Below, in pieces: positions 39,447 to 50,095 of a DNA stretch of 64,000 nucleotides. The stretch covers positions 170,927 through 234,926 of the forward strand of contig NZ_VRKO01000013.1 in NCBI RefSeq assembly GCF_012271765.1. Reading direction: 5' to 3'. The position numbers and the translations under genes are program-made. How positions within the stretch are numbered: the first letter of the stretch is position 1; the number at the start of each line of letters is the position of its first letter. Source of the stretch: Erwinia rhapontici (GTDB lineage: Bacteria > Pseudomonadota > Gammaproteobacteria > Enterobacterales > Enterobacteriaceae). Under the pieces are notes generated by a model, which saw only the letters and a list, made by a program, of their open reading frames with translations, was not told where the DNA came from and ran no database searches.

Positions 39447-39896
39447 ATGTATTGCCCATTCTGTTCTGCCGTGGATACGAAAGTGATCGACTCCCGCCTG
39501 GTCGGGGAGGGCACCTCGGTACGCCGTCGTCGTCAGTGTCTGATGTGCCATGAGCGTTTTACCACGTTTGAGGTCGCGGAACTGGTGATGCCGCGCGTAG
39601 TGAAAAGCAATGACGTGCGTGAACCTTTCAATGAGGACAAACTGCGCAGCGGTCTGATGAAAGCACTGGAGAAACGCCCGGTGAATTCAGACGCGGTGGA
39701 AACAGCCCTCAGCCATATCAAAAGTCAGTTACGCGCTACGGGCGAGCGTGAAGTGGCTAGTAAACTGATCGGTAGTCTGGTGATGGATGAGCTGAAAAAA
39801 CTGGATAAAGTGGCCTACATCCGCTTTGCTTCGGTCTACCGCAGCTTTGAAGATATCCGCGAATTTGGCGAAGAAATCGCCCGTTTACAGGACTGA
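39447..39896 (+). CDS. nrdR: Ribonucleotide reductase repressor NrdR
   Basis: Zinc-ribbon/ATP-cone repressor of the nrd genes, 149 residues as in E. coli. The zinc ribbon is CPFC...CLMC within the first 35 residues with [17 protein letters not shown]; the ATP-cone spans about 49-139 ([29 protein letters not shown]). It senses dATP/ATP. It starts a conserved operon with ribD (4-base spacing), ribE and nusB. Confidence 0.97.
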   Translation: MYCPFCSAVDTKVIDSRLVGEGTSVRRRRQCLMCHERFTTFEVAELVMPRVVKSNDVREPFNEDKLRSGLMKALEKRPVNSDAVETALSHIKSQLRATGEREVASKLIGSLVMDELKKLDKVAYIRFASVYRSFEDIREFGEEIARLQD

Positions 39897-39900
39897 CGCG

Positions 39901-41004
39901 ATGCGTGATGAAGTGTTTATGTCACGTGCGCTATCCCTTGCGAGCCGTGGCCGTTTTACTACAACCCCCAACCCGAATGTCGGCTGTGTCATCGTGCGCG
40001 ACGGCGAGATAGTGGGTGAAGGCTATCATTTGCGTGCCGGTGAACCCCACGCGGAAGTGCATGCGCTACGTATGGCGGGTGATAAAGCGCAGGGAGCGAC
40101 CGCGTACGTCACGCTGGAGCCGTGCAGCCATCACGGGCGCACGCCGCCCTGCTGCGATGCGTTGATCGGCGCCGGTGTGACCCGGGTCGTGGCGGCAATG
40201 CAGGATCCGAACCCGGAAGTGGCGGGTCGCGGTCTGTACCGTTTACAGCAGGCAGGAATTGACGTCAGCCACGGTCTGATGATGCAGGAAGCGGAAGCGC
40301 TTAATCGTGGTTTCCTGAAGCGTATGCGTACCGGATTCCCCTGGGTACAGCTGAAGCTGGGCGCATCGCTGGATGGCCGCACCGCATTGGCCAGTGGTGA
40401 AAGCCAGTGGATCACGTCGCCACAGGCGCGACGCGATGTTCAGCGTCTGCGTGCGCAAAGTTCTGCCATTCTCAGCACCAGCGCAACGGTGCTGGCTGAT
40501 AATCCGTCGCTGACGGTGCGCTACCACGAGCTGGATAGCGCAACCCAGGCCGATTACCCAGCAGACCTGTTGCGTCAGCCAGTAAGAATTATTGTCGACA
40601 GCCAGAATCGCGTCACACCGCAGCATCAACTTATTGCACAATCCGGGGAAACCTGGCTGGCGCGTACCGACTGCGATGAACAGACGTGGCCTGATAACGT
40701 CACTCAATTCAGCGTGCCCCGTCATAACGGGCGGCTTGATCTGGTGGCGATGATGATGCTGCTGGGAAGAAAACACATTAATAGCGTTTGGGTGGAAGCC
40801 GGAGCGCAGTTTGCAGGTGCATTGTTGCAGGCCGGTGTGGTGGATGAGCTGATTGTGTATCTCGCCCCCAAACTTCTGGGCGATAATGGGCGCGGCCTTT
40901 GTCAACTGCCGGGCCTTGAGCATCTTACCGATGCGCCTGCCTTTGCCTTTAGTGATGTTCGTCAGGTTGGGCCGGACTTACGCCTGACGCTGACCCCGTT
41001 ATAG
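39901..41004 (+). CDS. ribD: Riboflavin biosynthesis deaminase/reductase RibD
   Basis: Bifunctional enzyme of 367 residues, same length as E. coli. The N-terminal deaminase domain has zinc motifs HAEVHAL and LEPCSHHGRTPPC; the C-terminal reductase (about 145-367) has KLGASLDGRTAL and VWVEAGAQFAGALL-like sequence. It converts the GTP-derived pyrimidine to 5-amino-6-ribitylaminouracil phosphate. ATG at 39901 is fixed by homology (MRDEVFMSRAL) and follows the nrdR stop. Confidence 0.97.
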   Translation: MRDEVFMSRALSLASRGRFTTTPNPNVGCVIVRDGEIVGEGYHLRAGEPHAEVHALRMAGDKAQGATAYVTLEPCSHHGRTPPCCDALIGAGVTRVVAAMQDPNPEVAGRGLYRLQQAGIDVSHGLMMQEAEALNRGFLKRMRTGFPWVQLKLGASLDGRTALASGESQWITSPQARRDVQRLRAQSSAILSTSATVLADNPSLTVRYHELDSATQADYPADLLRQPVRIIVDSQNRVTPQHQLIAQSGETWLARTDCDEQTWPDNVTQFSVPRHNGRLDLVAMMMLLGRKHINSVWVEAGAQFAGALLQAGVVDELIVYLAPKLLGDNGRGLCQLPGLEHLTDAPAFAFSDVRQVGPDLRLTLTPL

Positions 41005-41091
41005 CGGTTTGCGCAAAAACAAGCAGACCGGTAAAGAGTGTGATAGAATCCGCCCCCCTGCGGGGCCAAACAGAACCCTGAAAGGAAGATT

Positions 41092-41562
41092 ATGAACGTT
41101 ATTGAAGCTGCTGTTGCTACCCCTGATGCGCGCGTTGCTCTGGTTATTGCGCGTTTCAACAACTTTATCAACGACAGCCTGCTGAGCGGTGCAATCGATG
41201 CCCTGAAGCGTATTGGTCAGGTCAAAGATGAAAACATCACCGTTGTCTGGGTTCCAGGTGCCTATGAGCTGCCAATGACTGCACGTGCGCTAGCTAACGC
41301 TGGCAAACATGATGCGATTGTTGCACTTGGCACCGTAATCCGTGGTGGTACAGCCCATTTCGAATATGTGGCAGGTGAGGCCAGCTCTGGCCTGGCCAGC
41401 GTTGCCATGAACAGCGATATCCCGGTTGCTTTTGGCGTACTGACCACCGAAAACATCGAGCAGGCCATTGAACGCGCCGGTACCAAAGCGGGTAATAAAG
41501 GTGCTGAAGCAGCCCTGACCGCTCTGGAAATGATTAACGTATTGAAAGCCATCAAAGCCTGA
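41092..41562 (+). CDS. ribE: 6,7-dimethyl-8-ribityllumazine synthase
   Basis: Lumazine synthase (also named RibH) joins 5-amino-6-ribitylaminouracil with 3,4-dihydroxybutanone phosphate. The 156 residues include [50 protein letters not shown] and the catalytic His in that segment. GAAAGGAAG precedes the ATG. It lies in the ribD-ribE-nusB cluster; nusB follows after 16 bases. Confidence 0.97.
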   Translation: MNVIEAAVATPDARVALVIARFNNFINDSLLSGAIDALKRIGQVKDENITVVWVPGAYELPMTARALANAGKHDAIVALGTVIRGGTAHFEYVAGEASSGLASVAMNSDIPVAFGVLTTENIEQAIERAGTKAGNKGAEAALTALEMINVLKAIKA

Positions 41563-41578
41563 TTTTAAGGGGAATTTC

Positions 41579-41998
41579 GTGAAACCTGCTGCTCGTCGCC
41601 GCGCCCGTGAATGTGCTGTTCAGGCACTTTACTCTTGGCAAATCTCCAAAAACGACATCGCTGATGTCGAATACCAGTTTCTGGCGGAACAGGACGTTAA
41701 AGACGTCGATATTACTTACTTCCGTGAGCTGGTCGGCGGCGTTGCAACTAACAGTGCATACCTCGACGGCCTGATGCAACCTTACCTGTCACGTCAGCTG
41801 GAAGAGCTGGGGCAGGTTGAGAAGGCTATCCTGCGTATCTCTCTGTTTGAGCTCAGCAAGCGTTCAGACGTTCCCTACAAAGTTGCGATTAATGAAGGGA
41901 TTGAACTGGCTAAAGTGTTCGGCGCTGAAGACAGCCATAAGTTTGTCAACGGCGTGCTGGATAAAGCTGGCCCGTTCATCCGCCCAAACCGCAAATAA
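41579..41998 (+). CDS. nusB: Transcription antitermination factor NusB
   Basis: NusB binds boxA RNA with S10 (NusE) to prevent premature termination in rRNA operons. The 139 residues equal E. coli. Helical fold with the N-terminal Arg-rich [21 protein letters not shown] and [33 protein letters not shown] at 41579 with AAGGGGAATTTC upstream is the start. An attenuator-like terminator separates it from thiL. Confidence 0.97.
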   Translation: MKPAARRRARECAVQALYSWQISKNDIADVEYQFLAEQDVKDVDITYFRELVGGVATNSAYLDGLMQPYLSRQLEELGQVEKAILRISLFELSKRSDVPYKVAINEGIELAKVFGAEDSHKFVNGVLDKAGPFIRPNRK

Positions 41999-42005
41999 TT
42001 CTCTA

Positions 42006-42032
42006 AGGCCGCTAATCACGGCCTGTTTTTTT
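42006..42032 (+). terminator. Terminator between nusB and thiL
   Basis: Stem AGGCCG/CGGCCT with a 7-base loop followed by G and seven T. Only 17 bases separate its T tract from the thiL start, so it may be partial read-through. Confidence 0.85.
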
Positions 42033-42048
42033 ACTCCCGGAATGCATT

Positions 42049-43026
42049 ATGGCCTGTGGCGAATTTGAACTGATCGCGCGTTATTTTGACCGTGTGACCA
42101 GTTCCCGTCGTGATGTTGAAAAAGGCATCGGTGACGACTGCGCATTACTCAGCGTACCGGAAAAACAGACGCTGGCTATTAGCACTGACACACTGGTAGA
42201 AGGTGTGCATTTTCTGCGTGATATTCATCCCGCCGACCTCGGATACAAAGCGCTTGCCGTAAACCTGAGTGACCTGGCTGCCATGGGCGCCGATCCTGCA
42301 TGGCTGACGCTGGCTCTGACGTTACCAGACATTAATGAAGACTGGCTGAAAGACTTTAGCGACAGCCTGTTTGAACTGCTCGATTACTACGATATGCAAT
42401 TGATTGGCGGTGATACCACGCGCGGTCCCCTCAGTATGACGCTGGGCATTCACGGTCTGGTGCCGCAGGGCAGGGCATTGAAACGCAGTGGTGCACGCGT
42501 CGGTGACTGGATCTATGTGACCGGTACGCTGGGCGACAGCGCTGCGGGTCTTGAGCTGTTGCAGCATCATGTCAAGATTAACGATCCGGCTGCTCATGAA
42601 GTGTTGATCAAACGCCATCTGCGGCCGATGCCGCGCATCCTTCAGGGGCAGGCGCTGCGCGATCTGGCAAGTTCCGCGATCGACCTCTCCGATGGACTGA
42701 TCTCCGATCTGGGCCATATTCTCAAAGCCAGCGACTGTGGGGCACGTCTGAATCTTGATGCACTACCGCTGTCGACCGTGCTGAAACAGCATTTTGAACC
42801 TCAGCAGGCGTTGCACTGGGCGCTGAGCGGCGGCGAAGATTATGAGCTGTGCTTTACCGTTCCTGAGATTAACCGTGGTGCGCTGGACGTGGCGCTGGGC
42901 TATCTGGGCGTGCCGTTTACCTGTATCGGACAGATTGCTCCGCAATCGGAAGGGCTAACGCTGTTGCAGGGTGATAAGCCGGTAGAGATGAACCTGAAAG
43001 GATTTGACCATTTTGGCTCGCGCTAA
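42049..43026 (+). CDS. thiL: Thiamine-monophosphate kinase
   Basis: ThiL makes thiamine diphosphate from thiamine phosphate with ATP. The 325 residues are like E. coli. Motifs: [36 protein letters not shown] and GGEDYEL, the PurM-like active-site set with metal-binding Asp residues. No good ribosome binding site is seen; translation may rely on read-through from nusB. It overlaps pgpA by 23 bases. Confidence 0.96.
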   Translation: MACGEFELIARYFDRVTSSRRDVEKGIGDDCALLSVPEKQTLAISTDTLVEGVHFLRDIHPADLGYKALAVNLSDLAAMGADPAWLTLALTLPDINEDWLKDFSDSLFELLDYYDMQLIGGDTTRGPLSMTLGIHGLVPQGRALKRSGARVGDWIYVTGTLGDSAAGLELLQHHVKINDPAAHEVLIKRHLRPMPRILQGQALRDLASSAIDLSDGLISDLGHILKASDCGARLNLDALPLSTVLKQHFEPQQALHWALSGGEDYELCFTVPEINRGALDVALGYLGVPFTCIGQIAPQSEGLTLLQGDKPVEMNLKGFDHFGSR

Positions 43027-43510
43027 AGATGTGGCGAAAAGTCGCCTGAAGATGAGTAATCCGTGGCATCTGCTGGCGACCGGTTTTGGTAGTGGCCTGA
43101 GCCCGTGGATGCCAGGAACAGCAGGTTCACTGGCGGCCATCCCCTTCTGGTATCTGCTCAATTTACTGCCGCAGGATCTCTATTCCCTGGCGCTGTTGCT
43201 GGGTATCAGCATTGGCGTCTATCTTTGCCATCGCACGGCGAAGGATATGGGCGTACATGACCATGGCAGCATTGTCTGGGATGAGTTTATCGGGATGTGG
43301 ATCACGCTGATGGCGATCCCGGTGAACAGCTGGCAGTGGGTACTGGCGGGCTTCCTGGTGTTTCGAGTGCTGGATATCTGGAAACCCTGGCCTATACGCT
43401 GGTTTGACCGCAACGTCCACGGCGGCATGGGCATAATGGTCGACGATATTATCGCCGGGGTTATCTCCGCCGGAATTTTGTTTGCCGCCGCGCACTACTG
43501 GCTGATGTGA
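43004..43510 (+). CDS. pgpA: Phosphatidylglycerophosphatase A
   Basis: PgpA dephosphorylates phosphatidylglycerol phosphate in the inner membrane. The 168 residues have three to four membrane segments; [41 protein letters not shown] and [25 protein letters not shown] carry conserved acidic residues. The start is TTG at 43004, as in E. coli, with AAAGG upstream. It overlaps thiL, implying coupling, and ends before a palindromic element and convergent yajO. Confidence 0.95.
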   Translation: MTILARAKDVAKSRLKMSNPWHLLATGFGSGLSPWMPGTAGSLAAIPFWYLLNLLPQDLYSLALLLGISIGVYLCHRTAKDMGVHDHGSIVWDEFIGMWITLMAIPVNSWQWVLAGFLVFRVLDIWKPWPIRWFDRNVHGGMGIMVDDIIAGVISAGILFAAAHYWLM

Positions 43511-43517
43511 ATGTATC

Positions 43518-43541
43518 GGGTCGGGCATGCCGACCCCTACG
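43518..43541. repeat. Palindromic (REP-like) element
   Basis: GGGTCGG-GCATG-CCGACCC followed by CCTAC, same family as 4992, 20764 and 34225. It separates convergent pgpA and yajO. Confidence 0.7.
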
Positions 43542-43553
43542 AGCCGTTATCCG

Positions 43554-44528
43554 TTATTCGAATCCCACCACCGGATGCGGCTTATAAACACTTTCCAGTT
43601 CAATAATCTCTTCCTGACTTAATTCCACCTCTGCCGCTTTCACCAGATCCTCCAGTTGTTCGCTGCGCGATGCGCCAATAATCGGTGCGGTGACCGCGGG
43701 TTTGCTCAGCAACCAGGCCAGAGCAACTTGCGCACGACTCACGCCTTTATCTTTGGCAATATTCTCCACGCGCTGGGCGATCTCACCGTCATTTTCCTCG
43801 CTCTGGCTGTAGAGCGTCTGACCGTATTCATCGGAGACGGAACGGGCGGTCGTTTCGCCCCACGGGCGTGTCAGGCGGCCACGTGCCAGTGGGCTCCACG
43901 GCAGAACAGCAATCTTCTCTTTCAGGCACAGGGGGTGCATTTCCCGCTCTTCCTCTCGCTGGATCAGGTTGTACTGATCCTGCATGCTGACGAAGCGAGT
44001 CCAGCCGTGGCGATCGGCGGTACTCAGTGCCGTGGCAAACTGGCTGGCATGCATGGAGGAGGCCCCGATATAACGCGCTTTACCGGCCTTCACCACGTCG
44101 TGCAAGGCTTCCAGCGTCTCTTCCAGCGGCGTGTCGTAATCCCAGCGGTGGATTTGCAGCAGGTCGACGTACTCCATGCCCAGGCGTTGCAGACTGTCAT
44201 CAATGGATTGCAGTATATTGGCACGCGACAGACCACCAGACAGGTTGCTCATTGGGAAATAGACCTTGGTGGCTACCACCACTTCGTCACGGCGGGCAAA
44301 ATCTCGCAGTGCACGGCCCACGATCTCTTCGCTGCTGCCGTCAGAGTAGCTGTTGGCAGTGTCAAAAAAGTTGATTCCCGCATCCAGGGCCTGCTTAATC
44401 AGCGGGCGGCTGCTCTCTTCGGGTAGTGTCCAGGCGTGCTTGCCCCGATCGGGTTCACCATAGGTCATGCAGCCCAGGCAAAGGCGGGAAACGGTCAAAT
44501 CCGTATTGGCTAACTGTAGGGTTTTCAT
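43554..44528 (-). CDS. yajO: Aldo-keto reductase YajO
   Basis: Aldo-keto reductase barrel of 324 residues, E. coli length. SRLCLGCMTYGEPDRG near the N-terminus; catalytic tetrad Asp (FFDTANSYSDGSSEEIVGRAL) with Tyr, Lys in VATKVYFP and His in LLQIHRWDYDTP. Related proteins are linked to deoxyxylulose and vitamin B1 precursors, and it sits next to dxs. ATG at 44528 is chosen; 67 upstream codons run into a terminator and lack homology. Confidence 0.92.
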   Translation of the reverse strand: MKTLQLANTDLTVSRLCLGCMTYGEPDRGKHAWTLPEESSRPLIKQALDAGINFFDTANSYSDGSSEEIVGRALRDFARRDEVVVATKVYFPMSNLSGGLSRANILQSIDDSLQRLGMEYVDLLQIHRWDYDTPLEETLEALHDVVKAGKARYIGASSMHASQFATALSTADRHGWTRFVSMQDQYNLIQREEEREMHPLCLKEKIAVLPWSPLARGRLTRPWGETTARSVSDEYGQTLYSQSEENDGEIAQRVENIAKDKGVSRAQVALAWLLSKPAVTAPIIGASRSEQLEDLVKAAEVELSQEEIIELESVYKPHPVVGFE

Positions 44529-44568
44529 ATTGGCTCCTGCTATTTGTCCTGTGGTAATCATAGCAGGC

Positions 44569-44594
44569 AAAAAAAAGCTCCCGGTAAAAGGAGC
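44569..44594 (-). terminator. Terminator of the xseB-ispA-dxs operon
   Basis: On the minus strand: stem GCTCC/GGAGC with an 8-base loop followed by seven T. It separates dxs from yajO, so yajO likely has its own promoter. Confidence 0.7.
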
Positions 44595-44616
44595 ATTTTG
44601 TATCACAGGGGGCGAG

Positions 44617-46482
44617 TTACTGTGCCAGCCAGGCGTCGATTTGCTGACGGATCCCGGCAGCGTCCAACAGGTAATCCGTGCGGACCTCGTCCTGAGTCCC
44701 CTGCGGAATAAATTCATCCGGCAGACCAATATTCAGCACCGGCACCAGCGTACGTTTTGCCATCAGTAATTCGTTGACGCCGCTACCAGCACCGCCTTTG
44801 ATTGCGCCCTCTTCAAGAGTAATCAGTGCGTCATGGCTGGCCGCCAGTTCGAGGATTAACGCGTCATCCAGCGGTTTTACAAAGCGCATATCCACCAGCG
44901 TGGCATCCAGGGCTTCCGCCGCTGCCGCCGCTTCTGGCAGTAATGTCCCGAAGTTGAGGATAGCCAGTGAGCTACCCTGACGCAGCTTACGAGCTTTGCC
45001 CAGAGGCAGAGCCGCCAGTGGTTCAATGGTTGCTCCCGTGCCGTTACCACGCGGGTAACGTACTGCGCTTGGACCGCTGTTGTGGTGATAGCCGGTGTAA
45101 AGCATCTGGCGACATTCGTTCTCGTCGCTTGGGGTCATGATGACCATATTGGGAATGCATCGCAGGAAGGCAATATCAAATGCCCCCTGGTGGGTCTGGC
45201 CATCGGCACCGACAATGCCGCCACGGTCGATAGCAAACAGCACGGGCAGCTTCTGGATGGCGACATCATGAATCAGCTGATCGTAGGCTCGCTGCAGGAA
45301 GGTGGAATAAATCGCCACCACCGGCTTGTAACCACCAATCGCCAGCCCGGCGGCAAAGGTTACCGCGTGCTGCTCGGCAATCGCCACGTCAAAATACTGC
45401 TGTGGATAGTCACGCGAGAAGCTGACCATACCGGAGCCTTCACGCATGGCAGGCGTTACCGCCATCAGTTTGCTGTCTTCAGCGGCGGTTTCACTCAGCC
45501 ACTGGCCAAAAATTTTCGAATAGCTTGGCAGGCCTTCGGCACTTTTTGGTAGCAGGCCACTGGCCGGGTCGAATTTTGGTACGGCATGCCAGCTGATGGG
45601 ATCTTTCTCTGCCGGAGCGTAGCCTTTGCCTTTTTTGGTCATCACATGCAGGAACTGCGGGCCTTTCAGGGCACGCATATTACGCAATGTATGCACCAAC
45701 GCCAGTACGTCGTGACCATCGACCGGGCCAATATAATTGAAGCCCAGCTCCTCAAATAACGTGCCTGGCACCACCATCCCTTTCAGGTGTTCTTCCGTGC
45801 GCTTGACCAGCTCTTTGATGGGTGGCAGACCGCCCAGCACCTTTTTGCCCCCTTCACGCAGGCGTGAATAGGTTTTCCCGGAGAGGATCTGCGCCAGGCG
45901 ATTGTTTAACGCGCCGACGTTTTCTGAGATCGACATTTCGTTGTCGTTCAGTACCACCAGCAAATCAGCTTTGATATCGCCCGCATGGTTCATGGCTTCG
46001 AAAGCCATACCTGCGGTGATGGCACCGTCGCCGATAACACAGGCGGTACGGCGATCTTTACCTTCTTTACCTGCTGCCACCGCCATTCCCAGCCCGGCAC
46101 TGATCGAGGTGGATGAGTGGCCGACATTGAGAACGTCGAACTCACTTTCATCGCGCCATGGGAACGGGTGCAGGCCATTTTTTTGGCGAATAGTACCGAT
46201 ACGGTCGCGTCGTCCGGTCAGGATCTTATGCGGGTAGGCCTGATGGCCCACATCCCACACCAGATGATCGAACGGCGTGTTATAGACATAGTGCAGTGCC
46301 ACAGTAAGTTCCACCACGCCAAGACCAGACGCAAAATGACCGCTGGAGCGGCTGACGCTGTCGAGCAGATACTGGCGCAGCTCGTCACAGAGTTTTGGCA
46401 GGCTCTCTTTCGGTAGCAAACGTAATTCTTGCACCGTGCTTGCCAGAGCAAGCGTCGGGTATTTTGCAGGTTCAAAACTCAT
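44617..46482 (-). CDS. dxs: 1-deoxy-D-xylulose-5-phosphate synthase
   Basis: Dxs condenses pyruvate and glyceraldehyde-3-phosphate, the entry step of the MEP isoprenoid pathway that also feeds thiamine and pyridoxal. The 621 residues match E. coli (620). Thiamine diphosphate-binding [18 protein letters not shown]...LNDN (about 152-182) and the transketolase halves [14 protein letters not shown] and [15 protein letters not shown] are present. ispA lies 17 bases upstream. Confidence 0.97.
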   Translation of the reverse strand: MSFEPAKYPTLALASTVQELRLLPKESLPKLCDELRQYLLDSVSRSSGHFASGLGVVELTVALHYVYNTPFDHLVWDVGHQAYPHKILTGRRDRIGTIRQKNGLHPFPWRDESEFDVLNVGHSSTSISAGLGMAVAAGKEGKDRRTACVIGDGAITAGMAFEAMNHAGDIKADLLVVLNDNEMSISENVGALNNRLAQILSGKTYSRLREGGKKVLGGLPPIKELVKRTEEHLKGMVVPGTLFEELGFNYIGPVDGHDVLALVHTLRNMRALKGPQFLHVMTKKGKGYAPAEKDPISWHAVPKFDPASGLLPKSAEGLPSYSKIFGQWLSETAAEDSKLMAVTPAMREGSGMVSFSRDYPQQYFDVAIAEQHAVTFAAGLAIGGYKPVVAIYSTFLQRAYDQLIHDVAIQKLPVLFAIDRGGIVGADGQTHQGAFDIAFLRCIPNMVIMTPSDENECRQMLYTGYHHNSGPSAVRYPRGNGTGATIEPLAALPLGKARKLRQGSSLAILNFGTLLPEAAAAAEALDATLVDMRFVKPLDDALILELAASHDALITLEEGAIKGGAGSGVNELLMAKRTLVPVLNIGLPDEFIPQGTQDEVRTDYLLDAAGIRQQIDAWLAQ

Positions 46483-46499
46483 CAGTGACTCATTTGAAG

Positions 46500-47399
46500 T
46501 TATTTATCGCGTTCAATTATAAAGCCTGCCAACGCCCGCAGTGGGGCCGTGTTGTAAGACTGTGCGGCAAGCGTTTCTAATGCGCTGAGGGACTCCTGAT
46601 AGAGATCCCATGCTTTTGCCCGCGCACTGTCAAGTCCCATCAGTGCCGGGTAGGTGCTCTTACCTAATTGCTGATCGGCTCCCTGCCGTTTGCCGAGTAC
46701 GGCAGTATCGCCAATAACATCGAGAATATCATCCTGCACCTGGAAGGCGAGGCCGATCGCATTAGCATAGCGATCAAGCGCGGGCAGTGCTGCACGCCCG
46801 GGTTCGCCAGCAGCCAGTGCACCCAGGCGAACGGCAGAGCGGATCAGCGCGCCCGTCTTATGGCGATGAATCTGCTCCAACTCATGTAAATTGACCTGCT
46901 TGCCTTCGGCGGCGAGATCCAGCGCTTGGCCCCCGCACATGCCTGCCACACCACTGGCCTGAGCCAGCTCCGACAGCATAGCAATACGCGCTTCAGCCGC
47001 CACACCGGGCATCGGTGTATCGGCAAGGATAGAAAAGGCCAGAGTCTGTAACGCATCCCCTGCAAGAATGGCTGAATCTTCGCCAAACTTAATATGGCAG
47101 GTGGGCTGGCCACGTCGCAGACTGTCATCATCCATTGCTGGCAGGTCGTCGTGGATCAGGGAATACGCGTGAATACATTCAACGGCAGCGGCTGGCGCAT
47201 CGAGCGCAGCATCGTCAGCATGCAGCATTTCACCCGTGGCATACACCAGGAATGGGCGCAACCGCTTACCCCCCAATAATGCACCATATTCCATGGCATT
47301 CACCAGAGGAGTACTCTGAAAGGGAAGTTGCGCAATAAATCGTTGCAGTGCGGCATTCACCCGCTGATAGTGCGCGGTGAGTAACACGTTGAAATCCAT
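46500..47399 (-). CDS. ispA: Farnesyl diphosphate synthase
   Basis: Builds geranyl and farnesyl diphosphate for quinones and cell-wall lipid carriers. The 299 residues have the first aspartate-rich motif DDLPAMDDD and the second DDILD, with [15 protein letters not shown] before them. Its ATG shares one base with the xseB stop (TGATG), so the two are translationally coupled. Confidence 0.97.
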   Translation of the reverse strand: MDFNVLLTAHYQRVNAALQRFIAQLPFQSTPLVNAMEYGALLGGKRLRPFLVYATGEMLHADDAALDAPAAAVECIHAYSLIHDDLPAMDDDSLRRGQPTCHIKFGEDSAILAGDALQTLAFSILADTPMPGVAAEARIAMLSELAQASGVAGMCGGQALDLAAEGKQVNLHELEQIHRHKTGALIRSAVRLGALAAGEPGRAALPALDRYANAIGLAFQVQDDILDVIGDTAVLGKRQGADQQLGKSTYPALMGLDSARAKAWDLYQESLSALETLAAQSYNTAPLRALAGFIIERDK

Positions 47400-47641
47400 C
47401 AGTCATTTTCCGGCGTGAAAGGCGTCAGGTCGGCGTTCTTGTCATCGCTCAGTAAAATCTGTACGCGCTGTTCAGCCTGTTGCAGCGTCTGTTGCCCGGT
47501 ACGGGCCAACTGTACGCCCCGCTCAAATTCATTCAGCGCATCTTCCAGCGGCAGGTTACCGCTTTCGAGGCGGGTGACGATCTGCTCAAGCTGTTGCAGT
47601 GAGGTTTCGAAACTGACGGGCTGTTCGGCTTTTTTCGGCAT
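47399..47641 (-). CDS. xseB: Exodeoxyribonuclease VII small subunit
   Basis: 80-residue helical subunit of ExoVII, the single-strand DNA exonuclease. [53 protein letters not shown] is the family core. AAAATGCC-type start with AGTCAGGACCC upstream. First gene of xseB-ispA-dxs and divergent from thiI across 255 bases. Confidence 0.96.
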   Translation of the reverse strand: MPKKAEQPVSFETSLQQLEQIVTRLESGNLPLEDALNEFERGVQLARTGQQTLQQAEQRVQILLSDDKNADLTPFTPEND

Positions 47642-47896
47642 TTTGGGTCCTGACTTATCATTTTCATCAGTGAGCGCTCATGGTAGCTGACTCTAAATGA
47701 TTAGCAAAATATCCCTGCATTTTTCGTGTTGCCGGGAAGGGGAATCAGGGCCGCAGATGAAGAAGCAGCCACTGTACAAAGATGATATACTACTGCGCCT
47801 GGATGCAAAGGGCGTAAGCCAATTTGCAAGACTCTGATTTTATCAGTTAAGTGCCCTCCTTTTCAGCACTTAATTACCTGACGAATACATGCCGCC

Positions 47897-49345
47897 ATGA
47901 AGTTTATCATTAAGTTATTCCCTGAAATTACGATCAAAAGTCAGTCTGTACGCCTGCGCTTTATCAAAATCCTCACCGGTAACATCCGCAACGTTCTCAA
48001 ACATTACGATGAAACCCTCGCCGTGGTTCGCCACTGGGACAACATCGAAGTCCGTGCCAAAGATGAAAACCAGCGAGCGGCGATTGTCGCTGAACTGACG
48101 CGCATCCCCGGCATTCATCATGTGCTGGCGGTGGAAGACCGTTCATACACCGATGTGCATCATATTTTTGAGCAGGTTCTGGAAATGAACCGCGAGCGCA
48201 TTGAAGGCAAGACATTCAGCGTGCGTGTGAAACGCCGTGGAAAGCATGAGTTCAGCTCGCAAGATGTGGAACGCTACGTCGGCGGTGGTCTGAATCAGCA
48301 TGTCGCAACGGCTCAGGTCCAGCTTAACCGGCCTGAAGTGACCGTGAATCTGGAAATTGAAGACGATCGCCTGATTCTGGTGACTGCTCGCTATGAAGGG
48401 ATCGGTGGTTATCCAATCGGCACCCAGGAAGATGTGTTATCGCTGATTTCCGGTGGTTTTGACTCCGGCGTGTCCAGCTATATGCTGATGCGCCGTGGGT
48501 GTCGCGTGCATTATTGCTTCTTTAACCTCGGTGGCGCTGCCCATGAAATTGGTGTTCGCCAGGTGGCGCACTACCTGTGGAAGCGTTACGGCAGCTCGCA
48601 CCGCGTGCGTTTTGTCGCGATTAACTTCGAGCCGGTGGTAGGCGAGATCCTCGAAAAAGTCGATGATGGTCAGATGGGCGTGGTGCTGAAACGTATGATG
48701 GTTCGTGCGGCATCGAAAGTCGCAGAGCGCTACGGTGTTCAGGCGCTGGTAACGGGTGAGGCCTTAGGTCAGGTATCCAGTCAGACGCTGACCAACCTGC
48801 GTCTGATCGATAACGCCAGCGATACGCTGATCCTGCGTCCGCTGATCTCACATGACAAAGAACACATCATCAAGATTGCTCGTGAAATCGGAACGGAAGA
48901 TTTCGCCCGGACGATGCCGGAATATTGCGGTGTGATCTCTAAAAGCCCGACAGTGAAAGCCGTTAAAGCGAAGATCGAAGCTGAAGAGCAGAATTTTGAC
49001 TTCAGTATTTTGGATCGTATGGTGGATGAAGCGACCAACGTCGATATTCGCCAGATCGCGGAGAAGACAGAAGAAGAAGTGGTTGAAGTCGAAACTGTGG
49101 CTTCTTTCTCTGACAACGATGTGATTCTGGATATCCGCTCTAACGATGAGCAGGATGCACGACCGCTGGCGCTGGATGGCGTGGAAGTGAAACCGTTGCC
49201 GTTCTATAAACTGGGGACGCAGTTTGGCGACCTCGATCAGAGTAAAACCTGGTTGCTGTACTGTGAACGTGGCGTGATGAGCCGCTTGCAGGCACTCTAC
49301 CTGCATGAGCAGGGCTTTAAAAACGTTAAAGTGTATCGTCCTTAA
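47897..49345 (+). CDS. thiI: tRNA sulfurtransferase ThiI
   Basis: ThiI makes 4-thiouridine-8 in tRNA and supplies sulfur for the thiazole of thiamine. The 482 residues have an N-terminal ferredoxin-like/THUMP region (about 1-165), the PP-loop ATPase [10 protein letters not shown] (about 183-192), a Cys in MPEYCGVIS and a C-terminal rhodanese with the active Cys456 in LLYCERG. Length and Cys positions match E. coli. It is followed by a long inverted repeat. Confidence 0.97.
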   Translation: MKFIIKLFPEITIKSQSVRLRFIKILTGNIRNVLKHYDETLAVVRHWDNIEVRAKDENQRAAIVAELTRIPGIHHVLAVEDRSYTDVHHIFEQVLEMNRERIEGKTFSVRVKRRGKHEFSSQDVERYVGGGLNQHVATAQVQLNRPEVTVNLEIEDDRLILVTARYEGIGGYPIGTQEDVLSLISGGFDSGVSSYMLMRRGCRVHYCFFNLGGAAHEIGVRQVAHYLWKRYGSSHRVRFVAINFEPVVGEILEKVDDGQMGVVLKRMMVRAASKVAERYGVQALVTGEALGQVSSQTLTNLRLIDNASDTLILRPLISHDKEHIIKIAREIGTEDFARTMPEYCGVISKSPTVKAVKAKIEAEEQNFDFSILDRMVDEATNVDIRQIAEKTEEEVVEVETVASFSDNDVILDIRSNDEQDARPLALDGVEVKPLPFYKLGTQFGDLDQSKTWLLYCERGVMSRLQALYLHEQGFKNVKVYRP

Positions 49346-49375
49346 GTTTGTTCCATCCTGGCTTACTTGCCATTT

Positions 49376-49446
49376 CGCGTCCGGGCAGTGCTCGCCATCC
49401 TCACGTACTGATGTACGCTGCGGTGGCTGTGCGCTGGCCGGACGCG
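49376..49446. repeat. 71-base imperfect inverted repeat between thiI and yajL
   Basis: Arms begin CGCGTCCGG and end CCGGACGCG, with further matches through GCCA and GTAC to a TGAT loop; about 24-26 of 33 arm positions pair by eye. It resembles mobile hairpin repeats of enterobacteria in general design, but I cannot assign it to a named family. Confidence 0.55.
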
Positions 49447-49498
49447 AACTGGCTGCGCCGCCGACGTCTGGTGTGTCCGGTCGCACACTTACAAAAAA

Positions 49499-50095
49499 TT
49501 AATCGCGGTAATCGTAAATCCCGGCAGCCAGCACCATCTGCTCTGCCACTTCCCGCGCTTTCTCTTTTCCTGCCACTAAATCGATCAGCTTCAGTGCAAA
49601 ATCAATCGCGGTGCCTGGCCCCTGGCTGGTCAGCAGATTAACGCGCCTGTCCCACACCACGCGACGATCCATCCATTTCTCTTCCGGAATGGTCTCTTTC
49701 AGACCCGGATACCCCGTCATATTGCCGACGGGAAACAGATCGTGCGGTATCAACACGGTGCCTGCGGCGGCGCAGATCGCGGCCACAATTCTTCCCGCCT
49801 GATTAAAATGACGTACGGTCTCTACCAGCAGTGGGCTATCGCGGAAGCATTCCGCGCCTTTCAAGCCACCGGGCAGCACAATGGCGGCATAGTCATCGTC
49901 GGCCACTTCCACCAGCGGTGCATCGGCCAGCAGTCTGACGCCGCGCGAACAGACGATTTCGCAGTTGCCATCGTCAGCGACGCTGGCAGTGACCACCTTG
50001 ATCCCGGCACGCACCAGTAAATCTATGGTGGTGACGGCTTCGGTCTCTTCACTCCCAGGTGCCAGGCAAACCAGAACCGATGGATTCGCGGTCAT
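49499..50095 (-). CDS. yajL: Protein/nucleic acid deglycase-type chaperone YajL
   Basis: DJ-1/ThiJ/PfpI family protein of 198 residues linked to repair of glycated or oxidised proteins. The reactive Cys108 sits in the nucleophile elbow AAICAAAGT, with Glu in the N-terminal [20 protein letters not shown] before ATG 50095 supports the start. It overlaps panE by 47 bases on the same strand. Confidence 0.93.
   Translation of the reverse strand: MTANPSVLVCLAPGSEETEAVTTIDLLVRAGIKVVTASVADDGNCEIVCSRGVRLLADAPLVEVADDDYAAIVLPGGLKGAECFRDSPLLVETVRHFNQAGRIVAAICAAAGTVLIPHDLFPVGNMTGYPGLKETIPEEKWMDRRVVWDRRVNLLTSQGPGTAIDFALKLIDLVAGKEKAREVAEQMVLAAGIYDYRD

Noticed and set aside
41005..41091. FMN riboswitch before ribE
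   Set aside because: The 87-base gap has no RFN-type conserved blocks; in enterobacteria that riboswitch belongs to ribB.
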